Assembly (NCBI GenBank): GCA_947502585.1
Contig: CANNAV010000006.1
Coordinates: 1 to 64,000, forward strand
Length of the DNA stretch: 64,000 nt
Direction of reading: 5' to 3'
Origin: an uncultured Pseudovibrio sp.
GTDB taxonomy: Bacteria; Pseudomonadota; Alphaproteobacteria; Rhizobiales; Stappiaceae
Notes under the pieces: generated by a model
What the model saw: the letters and a program-made list of their open reading frames with translations, nothing else
The model's database searches: none
Told to the model about the DNA's origin: nothing
Shown here: in pieces, positions 48,355 to 56,387 of the stretch
Position numbering within the stretch: position 1 is the first letter of the stretch
How the letters are laid out: each line of letters begins with the position of its first letter
Program-made: the position numbers and the translations under genes

Positions 48355-49372
48355 GACGTGCGCTCCCTGCGATCATGCCCATGACGCCACCACGGGCGAA
48401 GAGAACGACACCAAGCAGGGCCAGACCAAGCAGCAGTTGCCAGTGCTCTGTCCATTCGCCGATATAGGTTTCCAGCAGCACGAACACCGCTGCGCCGATG
48501 GCAGGGCCGCAGAGACGCCCGACACCTCCGAGGATGACGAAGACCATGATCTCGCCAGAACGTTGCCAGGAGAGCATTGAGGGGCCTGTAAAACCGTTCA
48601 GCTCGGCAAATAAAGCCCCGGCAAGGCCGGTGATCATTGCAGATATGACAAAGCCTGTCAGTTTGATCGGGAACGGATCAATGCCCGAGGTTGCCAGTCG
48701 CGTCCCGTTCATATGGGCGGTTCCAAGCGCTGCACCAAAACGCGAGCCGGACAGGCGAGCTGTGGCAAAGATGACACCAAGCAGCAGAATGAAACAAACG
48801 AGAAAGAACGTCAGCGCGCTTTCTGCATCCACTACCGGAAGCTCATTGCGTAGATAAATTGAAAGGCCATCTTCTCCGCCATAGGCCGGCCAGGAAATGG
48901 CGAAATAGTAGATCATCTGGGCAAATGCCAGTGTGATCATAATGAAGTAGACGCCTTCGGTTCTCAGTGAAATCGCGCCAATTGCTAAGGCTGCAATGCC
49001 GCAAACGGCCATTGCAACAATCCAGATGATGAGCATCTGGTTGGTGCCGGAAACAGCAAAGGGCATTGACATGAAGAGCGTCTCTTCAAAGTTGTGAAAG
49101 GCTGCAATGCCAGTAGTATAGCCGCCAATACCAAAGAAGGCTGCATGGCCGAAACTGACCATTCCGCCTTGCCCGATGGCAAAGTTGAGGCCAACGCCGG
49201 CGATGGCAAAGATGGTGATCAGGCTTGCAAGATTGACGTAGTAGTCTTCGCCGATGGAGGACGCCCAGAGCGGCACTGCGAGAAGTATTGCCATAACAAC
49301 GATGTTGACGATGGTCTCGCGGCTTAACTTTGGCATGCTGACGGGTTTTGGAGCTGTATCAGTTCGTTGCAT
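48347..49372 (-). CDS. livM: Branched-chain-type ABC transporter permease LivM
   Basis: A 341-aa inner-membrane permease with about nine hydrophobic segments. The family motif is seen as GVGLNFAIGQGGMVSFGHAAFFGIGGYTTGI near residue 60-90, the LivM version of the N-x-x-x-G-Q-x-S-x-G-x-A block. The later SGSRFGAALGTAHMNGTRLATSGIDPFPIKLTGFVISAMITGLAGALFAEL stretch contains the EAA-like loop contacting the ATPases. It overlaps livH by 14 bases. Confidence 0.9.
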   Translation of the reverse strand: MQRTDTAPKPVSMPKLSRETIVNIVVMAILLAVPLWASSIGEDYYVNLASLITIFAIAGVGLNFAIGQGGMVSFGHAAFFGIGGYTTGIAAFHNFEETLFMSMPFAVSGTNQMLIIWIVAMAVCGIAALAIGAISLRTEGVYFIMITLAFAQMIYYFAISWPAYGGEDGLSIYLRNELPVVDAESALTFFLVCFILLLGVIFATARLSGSRFGAALGTAHMNGTRLATSGIDPFPIKLTGFVISAMITGLAGALFAELNGFTGPSMLSWQRSGEIMVFVILGGVGRLCGPAIGAAVFVLLETYIGEWTEHWQLLLGLALLGVVLFARGGVMGMIAGSARHD

Positions 49373-50279
49373 TGAAAAGCCCCTTTGGTTTTACAGCCAG
49401 AATGCCTGCCATCATCAGATAGATAAGCATGGAAGAAAGCGCTGAACCTATGCTGTTCGCGCTGGCGTTTTCCATGAAAAACTTAAGGGCGATGGGCAAG
49501 AAAATGCGCCCCAGTGTATCCACCAGGCCAATCAAAACGGACCCGATGAGTGCGCCCTTGACAGAGCCGATGCCACCAATCACGATCACCACAAAGGCCA
49601 GGATAAGCACAGGTTCTCCCATACCGACTTGCACGGAGCGCAAGGAGCCGACCAAGGCCCCTGATAAACCTGCGATTGCGCCGCCCAACGCGAAAACAAT
49701 GGTGTAAAGCATTTTGATATCAACGCCTAAGGCTGCAATCATCTCGCGGTCGCTTTCACCCGCGCGGATTTGCATGCCAAGGCGTGTTTTGGAAATGAGC
49801 AGATAAAGGAGCACGGCAACAGCCAGTGCTGCCAGAATGATAAACAGGCGATAGACCGGATAAGCTTCCACGCCGGGTAACGCTATGGTACCCCCCAGAG
49901 CTGCTGGAATATTGAGGTAGAGCGGCATGGAGCCGAAGACCATGCGGGTGCCTTCAGAGAAAATCAGAATGAGAGCAAAGGTTGCCAGTACCTGATCGAG
50001 GTGGTCACGGTCATAAAGCCTGCGGATGACAAGCATTTCGATAAGTGCACCAGCTGCTGCAGCTCCCAGAACACCACCACCCAGACCAAGCCAGAAAGAG
50101 CCGGTCTGTTGAGTGATCCAGGCGCAACAAAAGGCACCGACCATGTAAAGCGAGCCATGAGCGAGGTTGATGAGGCCCATAACGCCAAAAACCAGCGTGA
50201 GGCCAGCTGCCATCAGAAACAAAGTGAGACCGAATTGCAACCCGTTCAATATCTGCTCAAAAATCAAAGCTGCCGTCAT
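49359..50279 (-). CDS. livH: Branched-chain-type ABC transporter permease LivH
   Basis: A 306-aa permease with about eight hydrophobic segments. It starts FEQILNGLQFGLTLFLMAAGLTLVFGVMGLINLAHGSLYMVGA, the typical LivH N-terminus with N-L-A-H-G. The loop GMQIRAGESDREMIAALGVDIKMLYTIVFALGGAIAGLSGAL is the ATPase contact. It follows the binding-protein gene after a 108-base gap holding a stem-loop. Confidence 0.92.
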   Translation of the reverse strand: MTAALIFEQILNGLQFGLTLFLMAAGLTLVFGVMGLINLAHGSLYMVGAFCCAWITQQTGSFWLGLGGGVLGAAAAGALIEMLVIRRLYDRDHLDQVLATFALILIFSEGTRMVFGSMPLYLNIPAALGGTIALPGVEAYPVYRLFIILAALAVAVLLYLLISKTRLGMQIRAGESDREMIAALGVDIKMLYTIVFALGGAIAGLSGALVGSLRSVQVGMGEPVLILAFVVIVIGGIGSVKGALIGSVLIGLVDTLGRIFLPIALKFFMENASANSIGSALSSMLIYLMMAGILAVKPKGLFNATN

Positions 50280-50330
50280 TTATGATATTCCCGGGGCTTC
50301 TTTTCCATCATTACCTCATTATAGGGGAAG

Positions 50331-50360
50331 CAGCGGAGAAGGAATGGGGTTTCCCCGCTG
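50331..50360 (-). other. Stem-loop between the binding-protein and livH genes
   Basis: CAGCGGAGAA (50331-50340) pairs with TTCCCCGCTG (50351-50360) with one mismatch. Read on the minus strand it lies between the binding-protein stop (50388) and livH (50279). Such a stem in this place often protects the binding-protein mRNA and lowers permease expression. There is no T run. Confidence 0.5.
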
Positions 50361-50387
50361 ATTAATATTTTACTTCAATGTGCTGGC

Positions 50388-51527
50388 TTATTTCATCCGG
50401 CACCGGGATGCGTATACATCCTGATGGCCTTTGATTGCGACACCAACGATTTTGTTGGTGATCTGGCCGCCTTCTTTTACTACTTCACGAACGTAAATGT
50501 CCTGAATTGGGTGGTTGTTGTTGCCGAACCTGAAGTCACCGCGCACAGAAGCAAAGTCTGCTTCTTTCAAAGCTGCGCGGAAGTCGTCCTCGTTGCCGAC
50601 ATCTGCCTTTTCCATTGCGGAAAGGATCAGATTTGCCGCATCGTAACCCTGAGAGGCGTAAAGTGAAGGCAAGCGGCCATAAGCTTCTTTGAAGCCTTCA
50701 ACGAACTTTGCGTTCACCCCACTCTCAATGTCCTTACCCCACTGTGAGGAGTTTGCCACGCCGATTGCAGCGTCTCCAATCGCAGGCAAAATGTCCTGAG
50801 AGAAGGAAAAGGCCGGCCCCATGACAGGCATATCAACGCCGGACTGGGCGTACTGCTTCATAAACGCGATGCCCATGCCGCCGGGCAGGAAAAAGAACAC
50901 ACTGTCAGCTTCGGAAGCGCGGATTTGCGCGATTTCCGCAGCGTAGTCATCCTGACCGAGCCGGGTAAAGAGTTCACCTGCCAGTTCACCTTTGTACATA
51001 CGTTTGAAGCCTTTCAAGGCGTCAGTACCAGCCGGGTAGTTTGGTGCCAGAATGAAGGTTTTCTTGTAGCCCGCCCTGGTGGCATGGGAACCCATCGCCT
51101 CATGAAGGCTGTCGTTCTGCCATGCCACGTTAAAGTAGTTTTCGTGGCAGGCTTTACCGGCCAGCGCAGAGGGGCCTGCGTTCGGACTGATATAGAGTGT
51201 GCCTTTATGGGTCACCGCAGGAACCACAGCCATTGCCAGATTGGACCAGATAATACCTGTCAGGATATCAACCTTGTCTTTTTGAATGAATTTGTCTGCC
51301 AGTTTCTTGGCAACCTCCGGTTTGCGGGCGTCATCTTCCACAAGCAATTTTACATCGGATGCGCCTGCTTGTTTGAGTGCGAGTTCAAAACCATCACGGA
51401 CGTCAATACCAAGTGTGGAGCCACCGCCAGACAAGGTGGTGATCATGCCGATTTTAACTTCGGCTTGCGCCACGCCAGCTGTACAACACAGAAGGGCGGC
51501 TACTCCGGCTGAAACGAGTTTTTTCAT
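50388..51527 (-). CDS. Periplasmic binding protein of the Liv-type importer (aromatic amino acid or anthranilate?)
   Basis: A 379-aa type I periplasmic binding protein. Residues 1-22 are a signal peptide ending in AGVAQA. The mature protein starts VKIGMITTLSGGGSTLGIDVRDGFELALKQ, the Leu/Ile/Val-binding fold with an unusual GGG run. SALAGKACHENYFNVAWQND near residue 120 and a FLPGGMGIAFMKQYAQSG stretch follow. Close homologues in such clusters serve aromatic acids. The location between the 2-aminobenzoate-CoA ligase and the permeases suggests anthranilate, tryptophan or kynurenine as ligand. The ATG overlaps the ligase stop (ATGA). Confidence 0.85.
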   Translation of the reverse strand: MKKLVSAGVAALLCCTAGVAQAEVKIGMITTLSGGGSTLGIDVRDGFELALKQAGASDVKLLVEDDARKPEVAKKLADKFIQKDKVDILTGIIWSNLAMAVVPAVTHKGTLYISPNAGPSALAGKACHENYFNVAWQNDSLHEAMGSHATRAGYKKTFILAPNYPAGTDALKGFKRMYKGELAGELFTRLGQDDYAAEIAQIRASEADSVFFFLPGGMGIAFMKQYAQSGVDMPVMGPAFSFSQDILPAIGDAAIGVANSSQWGKDIESGVNAKFVEGFKEAYGRLPSLYASQGYDAANLILSAMEKADVGNEDDFRAALKEADFASVRGDFRFGNNNHPIQDIYVREVVKEGGQITNKIVGVAIKGHQDVYASRCRMK

Positions 51528-53170
51528 ATAAGTTCCCCTGCTTTATCCCCGGCCAGTTGTTCCTTCAGGCGGAATCTTTGAATTTTACCAGTTGCGGTTT
51601 TTGGTAGAGAATCTACCAGTTTAAGTGAACGTGGGTATTTATAAGGCGCTATTGTAGATTTTACATAGTCCTGAAGACGTTTGATTACACCCTCATCCTG
51701 GGGGTGGCCCTCCACCAGCACCACATGTGCTTCAACAATCTGTCCACGGCCCTCATCAGGCACGCCTATAACCGCACACTCGGACACTTCCGGGCTGCTT
51801 AGCAGAGCAGCCTCGACCTCTGGCCCGGCAACGTTATAGCCGGACGTAATGATCATGTCGTCTACACGAGCTGCGAAGTGGAAATACCCTTTATCATCCT
51901 GATAAAAGGCATCACCTGTCAAATTCCAGCCATCACGTACATATTTCTGCTGGCGGTCATCTTCCATATACCGGCACCCGGTAGGTCCTCTTACGGCTAG
52001 CTTGCCAACTGTGCCGCGTGGAACCTCCTGCATGTTCTCATCAACCACTTTTGCTGAGTACCCCTTGATCTCCCGGCCCGTGGTAGCTGGCATTGCATCT
52101 TCCAAATGGTTAGAAATAAAGATGTGCAGCATTTCCGTTGCGCCAATCCCGTCCAACATCGGAATGCCGGTCTTTGCTTTCCATTGCTCAAACACAGGTG
52201 CTGGCAATGTTTCTCCCGCTGAGACCGCGATGCGCAGTGAGGACAGATCTGCCCCCTCTTCCATCGCCGCCATCATGGCGCGGTAGGCCGTCGGTGCTGT
52301 GAATGAAATCGTTGCTTTGAAAGTCTCAATTATATCAATTAGTTGATTTGGACCTGCTGTTTCCAGAAGAGTTGCAGTTGCACCGAAACGAAGCGGGAAT
52401 ACCGCCAAACCGCCCAGCCCAAATGTGAAGGCCAATGGTGGACTGCCAACAAAAACATCTGATGGCTGGATGTTCAGCACTTCCTTTGCATAGGCATCTG
52501 CGATGATCAGCAGATCACGGTGGAAGTGCATGGTTGCTTTCGGCTTCCCGGTGGTGCCAGATGTGAAACCCAGCAGGCAGACGTCGTCTCTGCCCGTTTG
52601 CACAGCGTCAAACTGTACAGGCTTCGACAGTGCGACCTTATCTATCTCCCCCGCAAAATTGGCTGTTCCATCAAAGCTCACGATCTTGCTCAGATGGCTG
52701 TTCTGCGCAAGACAAAGCTCCATCTCTTCCATAAGCCGAAGATCGCACATGGCCAGTTTAATTTCGGCTTTGTCAACGATCTGACTTAACTCACTGACAC
52801 GCAGCATAGGCATTGTGTTGACCACCACGGCGCCTGCTTTTGTAGCGGCCAGCCAGCAAGCGACCATTGCCGGGTTGTTGGCGGAGCGGATAAGAATGCG
52901 GTTGCCCGGCTCTACTCCATAATCTTCCTGCAGAGCGCGAGCGATGCGGTTCGTCCAGTCTGCAAGCTCTTTGTAAGTGCGTTTTCTGCCATTGCCGATG
53001 AGAGCAATGTTGTCACCAAATCCGCGCTCAACCATCCTGTCGGTCAACTCTACTGCGGCGTTGATGTAGTCTGGGTACTCAAACCCCTCCAGCTGGAAAA
53101 CTGGTTGCTGTTCAACTGGTGGCAACCTGTCCCTTGTGAAGGTGTCCTTGTGTGTGCTTGGTCCCGGCAT
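51524..53170 (-). CDS. 2-aminobenzoate-CoA ligase
   Basis: A 548-aa AMP-forming ligase of the benzoate-CoA ligase branch, activating anthranilate to 2-aminobenzoyl-CoA as the first step of the pathway. Motifs: LLGFTSGTTGKPKATMHFHRD (phosphate loop, near residue 198), GIGATEMLHIFISN with the benzoate-type A-T-E-M (near 345), DGWNLTGDAFYQDDKGYFHF and the final PKTATGKIQRF with the catalytic Lys. Benzoate, 4-hydroxybenzoate and anthranilate ligases cannot be told apart by these motifs. The adjacent 2-aminobenzoyl-CoA monooxygenase/reductase fixes the substrate. The start overlaps the acyl-CoA dehydrogenase gene by 59 bases. Confidence 0.87.
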   Translation of the reverse strand: MPGPSTHKDTFTRDRLPPVEQQPVFQLEGFEYPDYINAAVELTDRMVERGFGDNIALIGNGRKRTYKELADWTNRIARALQEDYGVEPGNRILIRSANNPAMVACWLAATKAGAVVVNTMPMLRVSELSQIVDKAEIKLAMCDLRLMEEMELCLAQNSHLSKIVSFDGTANFAGEIDKVALSKPVQFDAVQTGRDDVCLLGFTSGTTGKPKATMHFHRDLLIIADAYAKEVLNIQPSDVFVGSPPLAFTFGLGGLAVFPLRFGATATLLETAGPNQLIDIIETFKATISFTAPTAYRAMMAAMEEGADLSSLRIAVSAGETLPAPVFEQWKAKTGIPMLDGIGATEMLHIFISNHLEDAMPATTGREIKGYSAKVVDENMQEVPRGTVGKLAVRGPTGCRYMEDDRQQKYVRDGWNLTGDAFYQDDKGYFHFAARVDDMIITSGYNVAGPEVEAALLSSPEVSECAVIGVPDEGRGQIVEAHVVLVEGHPQDEGVIKRLQDYVKSTIAPYKYPRSLKLVDSLPKTATGKIQRFRLKEQLAGDKAGELI

Positions 53171-54323
53171 TTCTCCCCTCCTGATAAAGCAATTGCCTTG
53201 CTACTATTATTTTTTGAACATCGGATGCACCCTCGTAAATGCGAAGAGCTCTGATCTCACGGTAAAGCTTTTCGACAGTATTGCCTGAACGGACACCCTC
53301 TCCCCCGTGTATTTGTATTGCCTTATCAATAACCTGCTGGGCCTGATCGGTTGCAAATTGCTTTGCCATGGCCGCTTCACGGGAGACCCGTGCTGCCCCC
53401 ATGTCTTTCGCCCAGGCAGCGCGGTAGATCAGGAGTGCAGAGGCATCAATATCGATTGCCATTTCTGCCAGATGGCCCTGCACCATCTGCATATCGGCCA
53501 ACACGCCGTCCCCCAGTTTGCGGGTCGTTGCGCGTGCAACCGCTTCTTCCAATGCACGGCGGGCAAAGCCCAGTGCAGCAGCGCCGACTGTGCAGCGGAA
53601 GACATCCAGAACCGACATTGCGATTTTGAAGCCCTCCCCGGCTTCCCCAATGCGGTTTGCAGCCGGAATGCGTAGCTGTTTGAAGCCCAGCCGTGCCAGA
53701 GGATGGGGTGCCATCACATCCAAACGCTCTTTGACAGTTAAACCCGGAGTATCCGCCGGGACAATGAAGGCGCTGATGCCTTTGGCCCCCGGAGCTTCGC
53801 CCGTCCGCGCGAAAACAACGTAAAGGCCAGCAATTCCACCGTTTGAAATCCAGTTTTTTTCGCCATTGAGCACATAGTCACAGCCGTCACGAATAGCAGA
53901 AAGTTCAATATTTGCGACATCAGAACCAGAGTCTGGTTCTGTCAGGGCAAACGCGGAAAGTGTCTGACCAGCTCTGGTTTTATTGAGCCATTGCTGCTGC
54001 TCCGGATTGCCAAACAGGCTGATGGCACCGGTGCCAAGACCCTGCATGGCAAAGGCGAAGTCGCCCAGACCATCGTGACGGGCCAGTGTTTCACGCATGA
54101 TACAAAGGCTGCGGACATCCAATGGCCTGGGATCTGCCGGATCGACAGCAGTGAGCTTCAGGAATCCTGCAGTACCAAGATCATTGACGAGCCTGATACA
54201 GGCGGCGTCTGTATCTGAATGGTCTGCTGGAAGGTTCCCGCAGCACCAGTTCTCAATAGCTACAGCCAGTTCTCGGTGTTTTTCTTCAAAAAACGGCCAT
54301 GTGAGGAAGGTGGTGTCAGCCAT
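53112..54323 (-). CDS. Acyl-CoA dehydrogenase
   Basis: A 403-aa flavoprotein that introduces a double bond into a CoA ester. FAD/substrate motifs are ALTEPDSGSDVANIE (near residue 130-145), EKNWISNGG, and HGGEGVRSGNTVEKLYREIRALRIYEGASDVQK at the end, all typical. The catalytic Glu is expected in the IYEGASDVQ segment. It likely works on the ring after reduction or on the ring-opened chain. The ATG follows directly on the stop of the enoyl-CoA hydratase gene. The last 20 residues extend past the usual family end and overlap the ligase gene. Confidence 0.9.
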   Translation of the reverse strand: MADTTFLTWPFFEEKHRELAVAIENWCCGNLPADHSDTDAACIRLVNDLGTAGFLKLTAVDPADPRPLDVRSLCIMRETLARHDGLGDFAFAMQGLGTGAISLFGNPEQQQWLNKTRAGQTLSAFALTEPDSGSDVANIELSAIRDGCDYVLNGEKNWISNGGIAGLYVVFARTGEAPGAKGISAFIVPADTPGLTVKERLDVMAPHPLARLGFKQLRIPAANRIGEAGEGFKIAMSVLDVFRCTVGAAALGFARRALEEAVARATTRKLGDGVLADMQMVQGHLAEMAIDIDASALLIYRAAWAKDMGAARVSREAAMAKQFATDQAQQVIDKAIQIHGGEGVRSGNTVEKLYREIRALRIYEGASDVQKIIVARQLLYQEGRNAGTKHTQGHLHKGQVATS

Positions 54324-55127
54324 TTATGCTCCCTCGAAAACTGGTTTTTCTTTTGCAGCAAAAGCTTTGTAAGCGGTCTCAAAATCTTTAGTCTGCATGC
54401 AGATGGCCTGGGCCTGCGCTTCTGCTTCAATTGCCTGATCCAGCCCCATGTTCCATTCCTGATTGAGTTGGGTCTTGGTGATGCCATGTGCGAAGTTTGG
54501 CCCTGCGGTGATGCGCTGTGCCATGCGAATGGCATCTGCCTCAATCTCTTCTGTGGTGGACAAAGAGTTGAAGTAGCCCCAAGTGTAGCCCTCTTCTGCA
54601 CTCATGGACCGACCTGTGTAGAGCAGCTCTGCAGCACGTCCCTGCCCGATGATACGTGGAAGAATTGCACAGGCCCCCATATCGCAGCCCGCTAACCCGA
54701 CACGGGTGAACAGGAATGCTGTTTTTGCCTGAGGCGTGCCAATGCGCAGGTCTGATGCCATCGCCATGATCGCCCCGGCACCAACGCTGATTCCATCTAC
54801 AGCCGAAATGACAGGCTTGGTGCAGTTGATCATGGCTTTCACCAGGTCACCTGTCATACGCGTGAACCTGAGCAGGTCCTTCATGTCCATCGCAACAAGT
54901 GGACCAATGATGTCGTGCACATCTCCACCTGAGCAGTAGTTGCCTTCGTTGGAGGCAATGACAACGGCATTGACGTCATCTGCATAGGCGAGATCACGGA
55001 AGGTATCGCGAAGTTCGGCATAGCTTTCAAAGGTCAACGGATTCTTGCGGTCCGGGCGGTCCAGCTGGATGACTGCAATATCGCCTTCCATGCGCCAAAG
55101 GAAATGTTTCGGTTGAAAATTCGCCAT
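54324..55127 (-). CDS. Enoyl-CoA hydratase/isomerase family protein
   Basis: A 267-aa crotonase-fold enzyme. [21 protein letters not shown] near residues 55-75 gives the oxyanion-hole loop, and [56 protein letters not shown] follows with the second one. The catalytic Glu pair of standard hydratases is replaced: the first position reads AIMAMASD and the second CDMGA, so a hydrolase or isomerase type reaction is possible. It acts on CoA esters of the reduced aminobenzoate ring. The start at 55127 (MANFQPKHF) is preferred over one at 55145, which touches the MarR stop. Confidence 0.85.
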   Translation of the reverse strand: MANFQPKHFLWRMEGDIAVIQLDRPDRKNPLTFESYAELRDTFRDLAYADDVNAVVIASNEGNYCSGGDVHDIIGPLVAMDMKDLLRFTRMTGDLVKAMINCTKPVISAVDGISVGAGAIMAMASDLRIGTPQAKTAFLFTRVGLAGCDMGACAILPRIIGQGRAAELLYTGRSMSAEEGYTWGYFNSLSTTEEIEADAIRMAQRITAGPNFAHGITKTQLNQEWNMGLDQAIEAEAQAQAICMQTKDFETAYKAFAAKEKPVFEGA

Positions 55128-55144
55128 TTTGTAAACTGTCAGCA

Positions 55145-55627
55145 TTATCGGGGGTGCCCTTCCCAGTCGCTTGCGAACACCTTCAGGGTTTCAGCAAGAT
55201 TTTGTGCTTCATCAGGAGAAAAGTGAGAGAGCAGCTCATTAACCCACTCGTGGTGACTTTTTGCCATCTGCTCAAAATTCTTGCGCCCTTCTTTGGTCAG
55301 CAAAACCACAGAGGTTCTCCGGTCCCCGTCTCTCAAGGTACGCTGAACCAGCCCGTTCGTGGTCAGGCGGTCTATGAGGCCAGTGACGTTGCCGTTAGAT
55401 ACCATCAGGTATTTTGAGAGCTGAGACATAAGCATGCCCTCCGGCTCCCGGTAAAGTGCAGCCATCACGTCAAAGCGCGGCAGTGTCACGTTATAGGTTG
55501 TCCGCAGCCGCTCTCTCAGCTCGCCTTCGATCGCCCGAGAGGCACGGAGTAATCTCAACCAGAGGCGCACGCGGGACTTGTCATCGGTTGTTTTGTTAGT
55601 TTTGAGCAATTCCTGTGAGGCTGTCAT
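55145..55627 (-). CDS. MarR-family transcriptional regulator
   Basis: A 160-aa regulator with the winged helix of the MarR family: [76 protein letters not shown] covers both recognition helix and wing. Members next to aromatic-CoA operons (BadR, HcaR-like) are released from DNA by aromatic CoA esters. The start at 55627 overlaps the SDR stop (ATGA). It sits inside the operon as the third gene, so it probably controls its own unit through the palindromes upstream of the first gene. Confidence 0.9.
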   Translation of the reverse strand: MTASQELLKTNKTTDDKSRVRLWLRLLRASRAIEGELRERLRTTYNVTLPRFDVMAALYREPEGMLMSQLSKYLMVSNGNVTGLIDRLTTNGLVQRTLRDGDRRTSVVLLTKEGRKNFEQMAKSHHEWVNELLSHFSPDEAQNLAETLKVFASDWEGHPR

Positions 55628-56376
55628 TGGGTCTTGCCTCCTGATACCGAAATGGCTTGCCCTGTCACTGAGCGCGCGCCATCTCCGATGAGCCATGCCA
55701 CTGTGGCGGCAACTTCGTCCGGCTGGATGAATCGTTGCTGCGGGTTGTCCCTGTAAAGAGCGGCTCGCGCCTGTTCTTCATTCATTACGGTTTTTTGCAT
55801 AATGTTTTCAATCGAGCGCTGCAGCATTGGAGTCTCTGTGAATCCAGGACACACAGCATTAACCGTAAATGGCTTGCTGGCAAGCTCAAGTGCGAGAGAG
55901 CGAACCATACCGATAACACCGTGTTTGGCAGCAGCATAGTGAGAGACATAGGAATATCCGCGCAGGCCTGCCGTGGAAACAATAGCGATTATCCGCCCGT
56001 ATTCCTGCCCTTTCAAAGCTTCCAATCCTTTTTGAAATGTCAGGAATGTTCCGGTCAGGTTGATGTCGAGCATGTGCTGAAAGTCTTCTTTCTCAATCTT
56101 TACAAAAGGAGCGGAGTCCGCTGCCCCTGCATTGGCAATTACAATATTGACTGGTCCGTTTGCTTCTGAGGCTTTTTCAAACAACCCAGCCACAGAACCT
56201 TCATCGGTGATGTCCGCAATGACCGCACGAATACGGCTGCTGGCACTTGCCACCAGGTCCAGAGGCTCTTTTCGCCGCCCGGCAACGGTGACATTTACTC
56301 CAAGCCCGGCGAGGTGGCGGGCTATTTCGGCACCAACTCCGGTCCCGCCACCTGTTATGACTGCATGCTTTTCCAA
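55624..56376 (-). CDS. Short-chain dehydrogenase, probable hydroxyacyl-CoA dehydrogenase
   Basis: A 250-aa SDR. The cofactor motif is TGGGTGVGAEIARHLAG, the NAG motif is IVIANAGAAD, and the catalytic residues appear in STAGLRGYSYVSHYAAAKHG (Ser, Tyr, Lys). The C-terminus VTGQAISVSGG is typical. In Azoarcus-type anthranilate pathways a dehydrogenase oxidises the hydroxyacyl-CoA stage of beta-oxidation, a role open to this gene. It follows the monooxygenase/reductase gene after 11 bases. Confidence 0.88.
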   Translation of the reverse strand: MEKHAVITGGGTGVGAEIARHLAGLGVNVTVAGRRKEPLDLVASASSRIRAVIADITDEGSVAGLFEKASEANGPVNIVIANAGAADSAPFVKIEKEDFQHMLDINLTGTFLTFQKGLEALKGQEYGRIIAIVSTAGLRGYSYVSHYAAAKHGVIGMVRSLALELASKPFTVNAVCPGFTETPMLQRSIENIMQKTVMNEEQARAALYRDNPQQRFIQPDEVAATVAWLIGDGARSVTGQAISVSGGKTQ

Positions 56377-56387
56377 ACCGCTCTTCC

